Positions 33,583 to 42,836 of a DNA stretch of 64,000 nucleotides are shown here, piece by piece (within the stretch, counting starts at the first letter, position 1; every line of letters starts with the position of its first letter). Both the position numbers and the translations under genes were made by a program. The DNA is from Streptomyces sp. NBC_00370. Lineage in GTDB: Bacteria; Actinomycetota; Actinomycetes; Streptomycetales; Streptomycetaceae. The notes beneath the pieces are model-generated. The model was given only the letters and a program-made list of their open reading frames with translations. It was not told the origin of the DNA and did no database searches. The stretch covers positions 1,912,501 to 1,976,500 of the forward strand of contig NZ_CP107968.1 in assembly GCF_036084755.1 (NCBI RefSeq). The letters run 5' to 3'.

Positions 33583-34110
33583 CTACGCGCGGCGGGCTCT
33601 GAGCTGCTCGTACGCCGCGAGACCGTCCGGCACCCACTCCCACTCGCCGAGCCTGCGCTCCAGTTCGCCGTCGGTGAGGAAGTCGTGCCAGGCGACCTCC
33701 TCGGTCTGGGGGTTCACCGGCAGCTCGCAGCGGACCTCGTAGACCGACGACCACCAGCTCTGGCCGCCCTGCGCCGACCCGTGCGGGGCCGACTCGTAGA
33801 GGAACTTGAACAGCGGTACGGGCGTGGGCAGTCCGGACACCCCCAGCTCCTCCTCGGCCTCGCGCAGCGCCGCGTCGTCGTAGCTCTCGCCCGCCCCGAC
33901 GACACCGCCGACGAACATGTCGTACAGCGAGGGGAAGATCAGCTTGACCGGCGTTCTGCGGTGCACGAAGATCCGGCCCTCCGCGTCCCTGGCCTGGATG
34001 AAGACGGCGCGGTGGCGCAGCCCCTTCGCATAGACCTCGCCGCGCGGGGCCTGCCCGACGACGTGGTCGTGCTCGTCGACGACGTCCAGGATTTCCTCTT
34101 CCGGGGTCAT
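33583..34110 (-). CDS. Nudix hydrolase (isopentenyl-PP isomerase-like subgroup)
   Basis: 175 residues; ATG 34110 is used because of GGAG upstream. The Nudix box GGVVGAGESYDDAALREAEE is complete (Gly, RE, EE, G). EEEILDVVDEHDHVVGQAPR and VFIQARDAEGRIFVHRRT are typical of YfcD-type Nudix proteins, which hydrolyse nucleotide-linked pyrophosphates. Substrate unassigned. First of a three-gene leftward group with the DUF202 pair. Confidence 0.88.
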   Translation of the reverse strand: MTPEEEILDVVDEHDHVVGQAPRGEVYAKGLRHRAVFIQARDAEGRIFVHRRTPVKLIFPSLYDMFVGGVVGAGESYDDAALREAEEELGVSGLPTPVPLFKFLYESAPHGSAQGGQSWWSSVYEVRCELPVNPQTEEVAWHDFLTDGELERRLGEWEWVPDGLAAYEQLRARRA

Positions 34111-34193
34111 GGCTCCATCCAATCAGTTGACTAGTTACTCGCGCGTACCGAGTATCGGAGGTTCCGTACCGCTCAGCTAAGGATGGAAAGCCG

Positions 34194-35852
34194 ATGGCGT
34201 ACGACGCCGATGTGATCGTGGTCGGGGCCGGCCTCGCGGGGCTCGTCGCCACCGCCGAACTGGTGGACGCGGGACGCTCCGTGATCGTCGTCGACCAGGA
34301 GCCCGAGCAGGCGCTCGGCGGGCAGGCCCACTGGTCCTTCGGCGGGCTGTTCTTCGTCGACTCGCCCGAGCAGCGCCGGATGCGGATCAAGGACAGCCAT
34401 GAGCTGGCGACCCAGGACTGGCTCGGCACCGCGGGGTTCGACCGGGCCGAGGACCACTGGCCGCGCAAGTGGGCCGAGGCGTACGTCGACTTCGCGGCCG
34501 GCGAGAAGCGCGACTGGCTGCACCGGCAGGGAATGCGGTTCTTCCCCGTCGTCGGCTGGGCGGAGCGCGGCGGGTACGAAGCGACGGGGCACGGCAATTC
34601 GGTGCCGCGCTTCCACATCACCTGGGGCACGGGCCCTGGTGTCGTCGCCCCCTTCGAACGGCGGGTGCGGGAAGGGGTCGCCAAGGGCCTGGTGAGCTTC
34701 CGCTTCCGGCACCGGGTGACTGGCCTCGGCCGGACGGCCGGCGCCGTGGACACCGTCACGGGCGAGGTGCTGGAGCCGAGCGACGTCGCGCGCGGCGTCA
34801 CGAGCGGCCGTACCGCGACCGGTGCCTTCGAGCTCCGGGCGCAGGCCGTGATCGTCACCTCCGGCGGCATCGGCGGCAACCACGACCTCGTACGCGCCCA
34901 GTGGCCCGAGCGTCTCGGCACCCCGCCGCGCACCATGCTGACCGGCGTGCCCGCGCATGTCGACGGGCTGATGATCGGTGTCACGGAGGAGGCGGGCGCC
35001 CACCACATCAACCGTGACCGGATGTGGCACTACACCGAGGGCATCCAGAACTGGGACCCGATCTGGCCGGGGCACGGCATCCGGATCCTGCCGGGACCCT
35101 CGTCGCTGTGGCTGGACGCGCGCGGCAAGCGGCTGCCGGTGCCGCTGTTCCCCGGCTTCGACACGCTGGGCACTCTGGAACACATCATGCGTTCCGGTTA
35201 CGAGTACACCTGGTTCGTCCTCGACCAGCGGATCATCGGCAAGGAGTTCGCGCTCTCGGGCTCCGAGCAGAACCCGGACCTGACCGGCAAGTCGGTGCGG
35301 GACGTGATCGGCAGGGCGCGGGCCGATGTGCCGGGCCCGGTACGGGCGTTCATGGACAAGGGCGTCGACTTCGTGGTGGAGGACGACCTGGGCGCGCTGG
35401 TGCGCGGCATGAACGCGCTCGCGGGCGGCGAGCCGCTGATCGACGAGGCGGAGCTGCGCCGCGAAATCACCGCGCGGGACCGGGAGATCGCCAACCCGTT
35501 CACCAAGGACCTCCAGGTGACGGCCATCAGGGGCGCCAGGAAGTTCATCGGCGACCGGCTGATCCGTACGGCGGCGCCGCACCGGATCCTGGACCCGGCG
35601 GCCGGACCGCTGATCGCCGTACGGCTGAACATCCTGACGCGCAAGTCGCTGGGCGGACTTGAGACCGACCTGTCCTCGCGGGTGCTGACCGAGGGCGGCG
35701 AGCCGCTGCCGGGCGTGTACGCGGCGGGCGAGGCGGCGGGGTTCGGCGGCGGCGGGATGCACGGCTACCGCTCGCTGGAGGGCACGTTCCTGGGTGGCTG
35801 CATCTTCTCGGGGCGGGTGGCGGGCCGGGCGGCGGCGCGGGCGGTCGGCTGA
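34194..35852 (+). CDS. FAD-binding dehydrogenase, KstD/fumarate-reductase-like
   Basis: 552 residues. Rossmann FAD site DVIVVGAGLAGLVATAELVD, followed by LGGQAHWSFGG and a C-terminal FAD closing motif VYAAGEAAGFGGGGMHGYRS. This matches the KstD-like flavoprotein group annotated as FAD-binding dehydrogenase in actinobacteria. True 3-ketosteroid dehydrogenases carry additional Tyr residues I cannot place here, so the substrate is open. No nearby steroid genes. ATG 34194 diverges from the Nudix gene over 83 bp. Confidence 0.85.
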   Translation: MAYDADVIVVGAGLAGLVATAELVDAGRSVIVVDQEPEQALGGQAHWSFGGLFFVDSPEQRRMRIKDSHELATQDWLGTAGFDRAEDHWPRKWAEAYVDFAAGEKRDWLHRQGMRFFPVVGWAERGGYEATGHGNSVPRFHITWGTGPGVVAPFERRVREGVAKGLVSFRFRHRVTGLGRTAGAVDTVTGEVLEPSDVARGVTSGRTATGAFELRAQAVIVTSGGIGGNHDLVRAQWPERLGTPPRTMLTGVPAHVDGLMIGVTEEAGAHHINRDRMWHYTEGIQNWDPIWPGHGIRILPGPSSLWLDARGKRLPVPLFPGFDTLGTLEHIMRSGYEYTWFVLDQRIIGKEFALSGSEQNPDLTGKSVRDVIGRARADVPGPVRAFMDKGVDFVVEDDLGALVRGMNALAGGEPLIDEAELRREITARDREIANPFTKDLQVTAIRGARKFIGDRLIRTAAPHRILDPAAGPLIAVRLNILTRKSLGGLETDLSSRVLTEGGEPLPGVYAAGEAAGFGGGGMHGYRSLEGTFLGGCIFSGRVAGRAAARAVG

Positions 35853-35860
35853 CGCGGGGA

Positions 35861-35895
35861 GGGGTCGCCGTCCGGCGCGGGGTCGCCGTCCGGCG
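35861..35895 (+). repeat. Two-copy tandem repeat, 18-bp period
   Basis: GGGGTCGCCGTCCGGCG occurs at 35861-35877 and again at 35879-35895. A G/T-rich low-complexity stretch follows to about 35955. It lies in the 256-bp gap between the flavoprotein gene and the ASCH gene, where I see no other gene. Confidence 0.75.
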
Positions 35896-36108
35896 AGGTG
35901 TGGTGCCTTGGGTGCGGGTCCGTGGTGCGGGTTGTGGTTGCGGTTGTCGCCGGGGGCCGTTCCGGGGTCGTGTCCTGCGCTGCATGATTTACGGCGCGTA
36001 CTCGCCCGACGCGGAGCCACCGCCGAGATGCGCCACAAATCACGCTCTACGCTCCGGACACCACCCCTGCACGACCCCCTTCACCCCTGCGCCGTATCTG
36101 ACACTGCG

Positions 36109-36546
36109 TCAGTTCGGCAACCCGCCTCGTAGGTCCACCACCCGGAACCGCTCCGCGACGACCAGTGTCGTGTCGTTCACCGTGAACTCCGGGTCGTCCA
36201 GCGCCTCGCGCATCTCGTCGCTGTGCCAGAACCGCTCGTGGGCCGCGCGCCATTCGGCGACCGAGGTGTGGCCCTCGCCCTCGTCCAGCGCGTGCCGCAG
36301 GTCGACGTCGCCCAGCGGCAGCACCCGTACCTCGGTCAGCTCGATCACCGCGATCTCCCGGCCCGCCGAGTCGATGAGCGCCGACCTCTCGCCCACGGGC
36401 GGGAGTTCCTCCCGTTCCGCCTCGAACTCGGCGAGCAGTCCGGTGGTCGAAACCTTCTCGCCGCTGAGGACCGCGGCGACCAGCCGGTCGCGTGTCGGCC
36501 CGGGAAACGCGAGCAAATATGGCGGGAGCGGTTCGGGTTTCTCCAT
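36109..36546 (-). CDS. ASCH domain protein
   Basis: 145 residues, MEKPEPLPPYLLAFPGPTRD. The ASCH fold is recognised by the opening strand and helix (RLVAAVLSGEKVSTTGLLAE), the RSALIDSAGREIAVIELTEV strand pair and the C-terminal VNDTTLVVAERFRVV. ASCH proteins bind RNA or act as amidohydrolases on modified nucleosides. No catalytic assignment is possible here. Single gene converging with the flavoprotein gene. Confidence 0.8.
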   Translation of the reverse strand: MEKPEPLPPYLLAFPGPTRDRLVAAVLSGEKVSTTGLLAEFEAEREELPPVGERSALIDSAGREIAVIELTEVRVLPLGDVDLRHALDEGEGHTSVAEWRAAHERFWHSDEMREALDDPEFTVNDTTLVVAERFRVVDLRGGLPN

Positions 36547-36763
36547 GACGTCAGCTTACGAGCCAGGATGGCCGAAAGGCGTCCCATCTGGGCAGAAGCA
36601 CCCGTGAGCGATGTTTGGCGGCGTCTCGGGACGGGTCAACCCAGGTCACCGAGGTGACAGTTGACGTCCAATTACAACGAATCGGCTCTTGACGTAGGGC
36701 CTTGGGTACCGCTTTGCTGTGCGCGATCATTGCTCATTCACGTGGTCTGGAGGAACTCCGCGG

Positions 36764-37729
36764 ATGTCTCCGCCTCCGCCGCCCCTGGGCCGTTCCCGAA
36801 GACGGGGCTCACGCTCCGACCAGCACTTCGATCCGGCCCTCGACGACGTCGAACTCGCAGGCGTACGCGATCAGTTGGCCCAGGGCCGCTGGTCCGAGGC
36901 GCGTACCCTGCTCGCGGCGACCGGCGACGACTGGGACCGCCGCGGCCACCGCGCCGTCGTCCTCGCGCAGGCGTCGGGCGCCGTCGCCTGGACCCGCGAC
37001 TGGCTCGTCGTCGAACCCCGGAGCAGCGACGCGGCGACGCTCTTCGCCTGTGCCAACGTCATCGCGGCGCTGCGCGGCAAGGAGCCCGAGTACCGGGCGC
37101 GTGACACCTGCCGTGAGGCGATCAGACGCGCCCCCGCCGACCCCACCCCCTGGCTCGGTCTGCTGCTCCTCGCCCGCACGCTGGGCACGGAGGAAGAGAC
37201 CATGCAGCTCTTCGACGAGGTCCGCACCCGGCACCCGGAACACCACCACGCGCACCATCTGATGGTGGCCCGGCTCGCCGAGCGCCATGCGGAGGTGGGG
37301 CAGGACCCGCTCCACGAGGTCTACGACTTCGCGTCCTGGGCCGCCGAACAGGCCCCGGCCGACTCACCGCTCGCCGTGCTGCCCGTCGTCGCGCACGCCG
37401 AGCGCTACCGGGTGCTGGCCGCTTCCGGCCGGGAACCGGGTGACCCCGCCGAGTCGCCCCACTGGCGCAGCCGTCGCGCCCATCAGGTGCTCAAGACGGC
37501 GTTCGACTGGTGGCTGGAGTGGGGGTACGAGGAGCAGGCGCACCCGCGCAACCGCGTCGACCTCAACTTCCTTGCCCACGCCCAGTTCTACGAGGGGAGG
37601 GTGGCCGAGGCGGCAGCGCTCTTCAACCGCATCGGCGAGCACAACACCCCCGCTCCCTGGTCCTATCCGGACCGAGACCCCCACAAAGCGTTTCTCGCCG
37701 CGCGCAGTGCCGCGCTCGGCTCCGCCTGA
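36764..37729 (+). CDS. TPR-like hypothetical protein
   Basis: 321 residues. ATG 36764 follows GGAGG; the GTG at 36719 would add 15 residues without a ribosome site. After a Pro/Arg-rich start it is helical with Ala-rich repeats (LDDVELAGVRDQLAQGRWSE; NVIAALRGKEPEYRARDTCR) that resemble tetratricopeptide pairs. No signal peptide or enzyme motif. Only 36 bp precede the permease gene, so both may be one transcript. Conserved in style among Streptomyces; function unknown. Confidence 0.75.
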   Translation: MSPPPPPLGRSRRRGSRSDQHFDPALDDVELAGVRDQLAQGRWSEARTLLAATGDDWDRRGHRAVVLAQASGAVAWTRDWLVVEPRSSDAATLFACANVIAALRGKEPEYRARDTCREAIRRAPADPTPWLGLLLLARTLGTEEETMQLFDEVRTRHPEHHHAHHLMVARLAERHAEVGQDPLHEVYDFASWAAEQAPADSPLAVLPVVAHAERYRVLAASGREPGDPAESPHWRSRRAHQVLKTAFDWWLEWGYEEQAHPRNRVDLNFLAHAQFYEGRVAEAAALFNRIGEHNTPAPWSYPDRDPHKAFLAARSAALGSA

Positions 37730-37765
37730 CCGACGCACCACCGATTCCCGGAAGGAACCTCTGCC

Positions 37766-39313
37766 ATGTCGACGGGCAGTTCGACCACGAGCGAGATAAA
37801 CACTTACAAGGGGCAGGAGAGAGCGCTCCGCGCGAACCGGCTCGGCACCGCCGGGCTGCTGCTGTCCGTGCTGGCGGCCAGCGCGCCCCTGATGACGGTG
37901 GCGGGGGTCATGCCCACCGTCTACGGGGTCATGGGCATCGTCGGTCAGCCGCTGCTCTACGTCATCCTCGGCGTGGTCCTGGTGCTGTTCAGCGTCGGCT
38001 ACGCCGAGATGAGCCGGCACGTGCACAACGCGGGTGCCTTCTACGCGTACATCGCGCGCGGTCTCGGCCCGACGGCGGGCGCGGGGGCCTCGCTCGTCGC
38101 GCTCGTCGCGTACAACGCCATGCAGGTCGGTATCTACGGCCTGTTCGGCTTCGAGGTCTCGAACCTCTTCGGCACCTACCTCGACACGAGCGTGGCCTGG
38201 TGGATCCCCGCGCTCGCCGGCGCCGTGCTCGTCGCCGTCCTGGGCTGGCTGAAGATCGACCTCAACGCCAAGGTGCTCGGTGTCCTGCTGCTCATCGAGG
38301 TGACCCTGGTCCTGATCTTCGACGTCTCCGCCGTCGCCGACCCGAGCAAGGAGGGCCTGTCCCTCCACGCGTTCAACCCGGACACGCTCACCGGCGCCGG
38401 GTTCGGCACCGCGCTCTGCTTCTGCATCGCCGCCTTCGTCGGCTTCGAGCAGGCCCCGGTGTACGCGGAGGAGACCAACCGCCCGCACGTCATCGTGCAG
38501 CGCGTGATGTTCCTGGGCGTCGGGATCTCGGCCCTGTTCCTGGCCATCGGCGCCTGGGCGTTGTCCCTCGCTGCCGGGCCCTCCTCGATCGTCGCCGCCT
38601 CGGGCAAGGAAGGGCCGAACCTGCTGTTCGGGCTGACCGAGGGGCTGCTCGGCAAGACGTTCACCGATGTGCTGCATGTCCTGTACGTGACCGGCATGTT
38701 CGCCGCGATGCTGAGCTTCCACAACGTCGTCGCCCGGTACGCCTTCGCGATGGGCCGCGAGGGGCTGCTGCCCGCCCGCTTCGGCCGCACCAGCAAGTCC
38801 AGCGGCGCGCCGTCGGCGGGTTCCGTGCTGCAGTCGGTGTTCTCCATCGTCGTCATCCTGATCTTCGCGCTGACCGACGACAAGCCGGTCGGTGACCCGA
38901 CGGCGCCGGTGCTGCACCTGTTCACCTGGATGGGCAACATCGGGGCGTTCGGCGTCATCCTGCTGATGGCCGCCGCCGCGTTCGCCGTGATCGCCTTCTT
39001 CGTCAAGCGCGGCGCGGGCGGCGCGCAGGCGTGGCGGCTGATCTCCTCGGGGCTCGCCGGTATCGCGCTGGTGGTCGTGGCCGTCTTCACGGTCAAGGAC
39101 TTCGACGTCCTCGTCGGTGCGGGCCCCGGCTCCTCGCTGAGCTGGATCCTGCCCGCGATCATCGGTGTGGTGCTGGTCGGCGGTCTTGTCCTCGGACTCG
39201 TGCTGCGCGCCACCAAGCCCGAGGTGCACGCCAGGATCGGGCTCGGCAACGAGGCGTTCGAGCTGGAGAAGGCCGCCGAGTCGCAGACGGCCGAGGCGGC
39301 TCCGCGCGTCTGA
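37766..39313 (+). CDS. APC-family amino acid permease
   Basis: 515 residues, about 12 transmembrane helices. ATG 37766 follows GGAAGGA. Helix 1 contains LLLSVLAASAPLMTVAGVMP, helix 3 FYAYIARGLGPTAGAGASLV and helix 6 FVGFEQAPVYAEETNRPH, all standard for APC transporters (the FEQAPVYAEE loop marks the cytosolic substrate gate). It imports an amino acid or polyamine; which one is not readable. A 13-bp hairpin follows the stop. Confidence 0.88.
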   Translation: MSTGSSTTSEINTYKGQERALRANRLGTAGLLLSVLAASAPLMTVAGVMPTVYGVMGIVGQPLLYVILGVVLVLFSVGYAEMSRHVHNAGAFYAYIARGLGPTAGAGASLVALVAYNAMQVGIYGLFGFEVSNLFGTYLDTSVAWWIPALAGAVLVAVLGWLKIDLNAKVLGVLLLIEVTLVLIFDVSAVADPSKEGLSLHAFNPDTLTGAGFGTALCFCIAAFVGFEQAPVYAEETNRPHVIVQRVMFLGVGISALFLAIGAWALSLAAGPSSIVAASGKEGPNLLFGLTEGLLGKTFTDVLHVLYVTGMFAAMLSFHNVVARYAFAMGREGLLPARFGRTSKSSGAPSAGSVLQSVFSIVVILIFALTDDKPVGDPTAPVLHLFTWMGNIGAFGVILLMAAAAFAVIAFFVKRGAGGAQAWRLISSGLAGIALVVVAVFTVKDFDVLVGAGPGSSLSWILPAIIGVVLVGGLVLGLVLRATKPEVHARIGLGNEAFELEKAAESQTAEAAPRV

Positions 39314-39352
39314 CGGGACGCTGAGTCGAAGAGTCTGACGAAAGCCTTACGG

Positions 39353-39389
39353 ACACCCGCGGCCGCCTGCTTCACACGGCCGCGGGTGT
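39353..39389. terminator. Hairpin after the permease gene
   Basis: ACACCCGCGGCCG (39353-39365) pairs perfectly with CGGCCGCGGGTGT (39377-39389), loop of 11 nt. It ends 11 bp before the GTG of the molybdopterin gene, so that gene needs either read-through or a promoter in this short space. Confidence 0.75.
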
Positions 39390-39400
39390 TCAATTGAACC

Positions 39401-40135
39401 GTGAACCATCAACCAAGCGGCAACGAAGCGCCCAAGGGCGCGCCGGTGGGGCGCCGGGTGGTGCTCTCCATGGTCGGCGTCGGCGCCGCCGGGATCGTCC
39501 TCGCACCGCATCTGCAGCACGGCCTCGAATCGTTCCTGGGCGCGGCCGCCGAGAAGGATCCGACCGGAATCACCGGACTGCTGCCCAACGGCGGGGGCTT
39601 CCGCTTCTACAACGTGGCCGCTTCCGTGCCGAACAAGGACGCGAGCAACTACCAGCTGAAGATCGACGGGCTGGTCGACCGGCCCGGCACCTACACGCTG
39701 GACGCGCTGCGGAAACTGCCGCAGACCCGGATCGTCCGTGATGTGCAGTGCGTCACGGGATGGCGGGTCCCCAAGACACCGTTCGAGGGCGTCCGGGTCT
39801 CCGACCTCCTGGAAGCCGCCGGGGTGCGCCCCGAGGGCAAGGCGCTGCGCTTCACCTGCTTCGACGGCACGTACAGCGAGAGCCTCACGCTCTCGCAGGC
39901 CCGCCGCGACGACGTCCTGGTGGCGCTGAAGATGCAGGACAAACCGATATCGCACGCGCACGGCGGTCCGGTACGGCTCTACGTGGCCCCCATGTACTTC
40001 TACAAGTCGGCGAAATGGCTCTCCGGGATCTCGGTCACCTCCGAGGTCAAGCCCGGCTACTGGGAGGGGTACGGCTATGACGTCGACGGCTGGGTCGGCA
40101 GGTCCAACGGGCGCGACGACACCCCCACCGTCTGA
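39401..40135 (+). CDS. Molybdopterin-dependent oxidoreductase (SuoX/MsrP-like)
   Basis: 244 residues from GTG 39401. The N-terminus has VGRRVVLSMVGVGAAGIVLA, a Tat-like or membrane-anchor segment. The sulfite-oxidase fold follows, with the Mo-ligating Cys in VRDVQCVTGWRV and AHGGPVRLYVAPMYFYKSAK near the end. It resembles membrane-associated periplasm-side reductases of the YedY/MsrP group. The overlapping next gene encodes a cytochrome b, which likely supplies or accepts electrons. Substrate unknown. Confidence 0.87.
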   Translation: MNHQPSGNEAPKGAPVGRRVVLSMVGVGAAGIVLAPHLQHGLESFLGAAAEKDPTGITGLLPNGGGFRFYNVAASVPNKDASNYQLKIDGLVDRPGTYTLDALRKLPQTRIVRDVQCVTGWRVPKTPFEGVRVSDLLEAAGVRPEGKALRFTCFDGTYSESLTLSQARRDDVLVALKMQDKPISHAHGGPVRLYVAPMYFYKSAKWLSGISVTSEVKPGYWEGYGYDVDGWVGRSNGRDDTPTV

Positions 40136-40757
40136 GCGGCGCGGCCCTGGCCGGCTGCGCCGCTTCACCCGCGCCGAGCGCTGGGTGCACCGGAGCACCG
40201 CCTGGCTGATGATGACGTGCGTCGTCACCGCGGCTTTCCTGTACGTCCCGCAGCTGGCCGAACTCGTCGGCCGGCGCTATCTCGTGGTCACCGTCCACGA
40301 GTGGTCCGGCATCCTGATCCCGGTGCCGTTCCTGGCCGGGCTCGTCTCCCGCGCCTTCCGCAGGGACCTGGAGCGGCTGAACCGCTTCATCCCCGAGGAC
40401 CGGGAGTGGCTGCGCGCCGTCCGCAAGCGCTGGGCGTGGCCGGGCGCGCGGCCCGCGGGCAAGTTCAACGCGGGGCAGAAGCTCTACGCGGCCTGGATCG
40501 CGGGGGCGGTGCTCGTGATGGTCGCCACGGGGCTGCTGATGTGGTTCACCGGGCTCGCCCCGATCGTGTGGCGCACCAGCGCCACGTTCATCCACGACTG
40601 GCTGGCGCTGGCCATCGGGATCGTGCTGTTCGGTCATATCGGCATGGCGTTCAACGACCCGCAGGCCAGGCGCGGGATGCGCACCGGCGAGGTGGAGCGC
40701 GACTGGGCGGAGCGGGAGCACTCGCTGTGGAAGGACGGCGACCCGCCCGAGGAGTGA
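40077..40757 (+). CDS. Cytochrome b / FdhI-like membrane subunit
   Basis: 226 residues. The ATG at 40077 lies 59 bp inside the previous gene. The start RFTRAERWVHRSTAWLMMT, then VHEWSGILIPVPFLAGLVSR, and the end FIHDWLALAIGIVLFGHIG supply haem-ligand histidines in four membrane helices, as in formate dehydrogenase gamma subunits. It would link the molybdopterin enzyme to the quinone pool. Whether all of the first 30 low-complexity residues are translated is uncertain. Confidence 0.85.
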   Translation: MTSTAGSAGPTGATTPPPSERRGPGRLRRFTRAERWVHRSTAWLMMTCVVTAAFLYVPQLAELVGRRYLVVTVHEWSGILIPVPFLAGLVSRAFRRDLERLNRFIPEDREWLRAVRKRWAWPGARPAGKFNAGQKLYAAWIAGAVLVMVATGLLMWFTGLAPIVWRTSATFIHDWLALAIGIVLFGHIGMAFNDPQARRGMRTGEVERDWAEREHSLWKDGDPPEE

Positions 40758-40782
40758 ACTCCCGCTCCACCAGGGCGGGGCG

Positions 40783-42180
40783 CTACAGGATCAGCGACAG
40801 CAGCATGACGAAGCCGAGGCCGACCACGGAGATGATCGTCTCCATCAGCGACCAGGTCTTGACCGTCTGCCCGACGCTCATCCCGAAGTACTCCTTCACC
40901 AGCCAGAATCCGGCGTCGTTGACATGGCTGAAGAAGAGCGAGCCGCAGCCCACCGCCAGCACCAGCAGGGCCACATGCGTGGTCGACATGTCGGCGGCGA
41001 GCGGGCCCACCAGACCTGCGGCCGAGATGGTGGCGACGGTCGCGGACCCGGTGGCGATCCGGATCGCCACGGCGATCAGCCAGGCCAGCAGCAGGGCGGG
41101 TATCGACCAGTCCTTGGAGATGTCCAGGATCATCTGGCCCACGCCCGCGTCGACCAGCGTCTGCTTGAAGCCGCCGCCCGCGGCGACGATCAGCATCACA
41201 CCGGCGATCGGCGCGAGTGACTTGTCCACGGTCGTGGCGAGCCGGTCCTTGGTGAATCCGGCGGCCCTGCCCATCGTGAACAGGGCGACGAGTACGGCGA
41301 TGAGCAGCGCGATCAGCGGCGATCCGACGACGTCGGCGACGCGCTGGCCCGTGTTGTCGGGGTTGTCGATCACCACGTCCACGAGCGCCTTGCCGAGCAT
41401 CAGCACGACGGGCAGCAGGATGGTGCAGACCGTCGCCCCGAAGCTCGGCCGGTGCTCCAGGTCCTCGGAGGCGCGCTGCGGCACCATGCCTTCGGGCGCC
41501 TCGACGTCGACCCAGCGCGCCGCGTACTTCGAGAACAGCGGCCCGGCGATGATCACGGTCGGGATGGCGACCAGCACACCGAGCGCCAGCGTCACACCGA
41601 GGTTGGCGTGCAGGGCGTCGATCGCGGCGAGCGGACCGGGGTGCGGCGGGATCAGGCCGTGCATCACGGAGAGACCGGCGAGGGCCGGGATGCCGATGCG
41701 CATCAGCGAGTAGTTGCCGCGCTTGGCGACCAGCAGCACCACGGGTATCAGCAGCACGATGCCGATCTCGAAGAACAGCGGCAGCCCGACGATCGAGGCG
41801 ATCAGCACCATCGCCCACGGCATGGACCGGGCACTGGCCTTCGCCAGGATCGTGTCGACGATCTGGTCGGCCCCTCCCGAGTCGGCGAGGAGCCTGCCGA
41901 GTATCGCGCCGAGCGCGATCAGCACACCCACGCTCGCGACCGTGGAGCCGAGTCCTGTGGTGAAGCTGGTGATGACCTTGTCCAGCGGCGCACCGGCCAC
42001 GGCGCCGAGCGCCAGCGAACCGATGGTCAGGGACAGGAAGGCGTGCAGTTTGAAGACGGTGATGAGGACGACGATGACGGCGATGCCGACGAGGACGGCG
42101 ATGCCGAGCTGTGCGTTGCCCGCCGACGAGATCGGCTCCGGGGCATCCGCTGCCAGCATCTCCACGCTGAGATGGCTCAC
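40783..42180 (-). CDS. gntP: GntP-family gluconate permease
   Basis: 465 residues, GTG 42180 with AAGGAAG upstream. About 12-14 hydrophobic helices including VFKLHAFLSLTIGSLALG, MHGLIPPHPGPLAAIDAL (the conserved GLIPPHPGP motif) and the C-terminal CGSLFFSHVNDAGFWLVKEY. Proton-driven import of gluconate or related sugar acids. It follows gntK in the leftward gnt operon, divergent from gntR. Confidence 0.93.
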   Translation of the reverse strand: MSHLSVEMLAADAPEPISSAGNAQLGIAVLVGIAVIVVLITVFKLHAFLSLTIGSLALGAVAGAPLDKVITSFTTGLGSTVASVGVLIALGAILGRLLADSGGADQIVDTILAKASARSMPWAMVLIASIVGLPLFFEIGIVLLIPVVLLVAKRGNYSLMRIGIPALAGLSVMHGLIPPHPGPLAAIDALHANLGVTLALGVLVAIPTVIIAGPLFSKYAARWVDVEAPEGMVPQRASEDLEHRPSFGATVCTILLPVVLMLGKALVDVVIDNPDNTGQRVADVVGSPLIALLIAVLVALFTMGRAAGFTKDRLATTVDKSLAPIAGVMLIVAAGGGFKQTLVDAGVGQMILDISKDWSIPALLLAWLIAVAIRIATGSATVATISAAGLVGPLAADMSTTHVALLVLAVGCGSLFFSHVNDAGFWLVKEYFGMSVGQTVKTWSLMETIISVVGLGFVMLLSLIL

Positions 42181-42260
42181 GGGGGTACTTCCTTAGGCTG
42201 TGGGGGTCGGGGCGGTGGGGGCACTGCCGACGGGGTGGGGCAGTGCGGCGGGGGGTCCGT

Positions 42261-42770
42261 TCAGGGGCCGGTCCTGCGCAGCGCGGCGACGGCCCGTGCG
42301 GCGATCTCCTCGGGGCCGCCGGACACGTCGACGGCGACGCCCGCCTCGTCGTCCCCCAGCGGCTGGAGCGTCGCGAACTGCGAGTCGAGCAGCGCCGACG
42401 GCATGAAGTGGCCCTTGCGCTCGGCCATCCGGCGTTCGATGAGCGACCGGTCACCGGTCAGGTGCAGGAACACGACGCCGGGCGCCGCCGCCCGCAGCCG
42501 GTCGCGGTAGGACCGCTTGAGCGCCGAGCAGCTGACCACCCCGCCGAGTCCGGCGCGGTGGTGTGCCCACGCGCCGATCGCGTCGAGCCAGGGCCACCGG
42601 TCCGCGTCGTCCAGCGGGGTGCCGGCCGACATCTTGGCGACGTTCTCCGGGGGGTGGAAGTCGTCGCCCTCGGCGTACGGGACGTCCAGCTCGGTGGCGA
42701 CGAGCGGGCCGATCGTGGTCTTCCCTGTCCCTGCCACTCCCATCACCACGACGACGTGGGGGGTGCTCAT
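42261..42770 (-). CDS. gntK: Gluconokinase
   Basis: 169 residues, MSTPHVVVVMGVAGTGKTTI with Walker A GVAGTGKT. Substrate motifs YAEGDDFHPPENVAKMSAGT and SCSALKRSYRDRLR are diagnostic for GntK-type gluconokinase. It phosphorylates gluconate to 6-phosphogluconate for the pentose phosphate pathway. First gene of the gntK-gntP operon; 80 bp to gntP. Confidence 0.95.
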   Translation of the reverse strand: MSTPHVVVVMGVAGTGKTTIGPLVATELDVPYAEGDDFHPPENVAKMSAGTPLDDADRWPWLDAIGAWAHHRAGLGGVVSCSALKRSYRDRLRAAAPGVVFLHLTGDRSLIERRMAERKGHFMPSALLDSQFATLQPLGDDEAGVAVDVSGGPEEIAARAVAALRRTGP

Positions 42771-42836
42771 TGCGTGCCTCGCTGTCTCGACCTCAGTCGC
42801 TCACGATCGGTGTGTCGGGTCACTGAACCTCATTAG

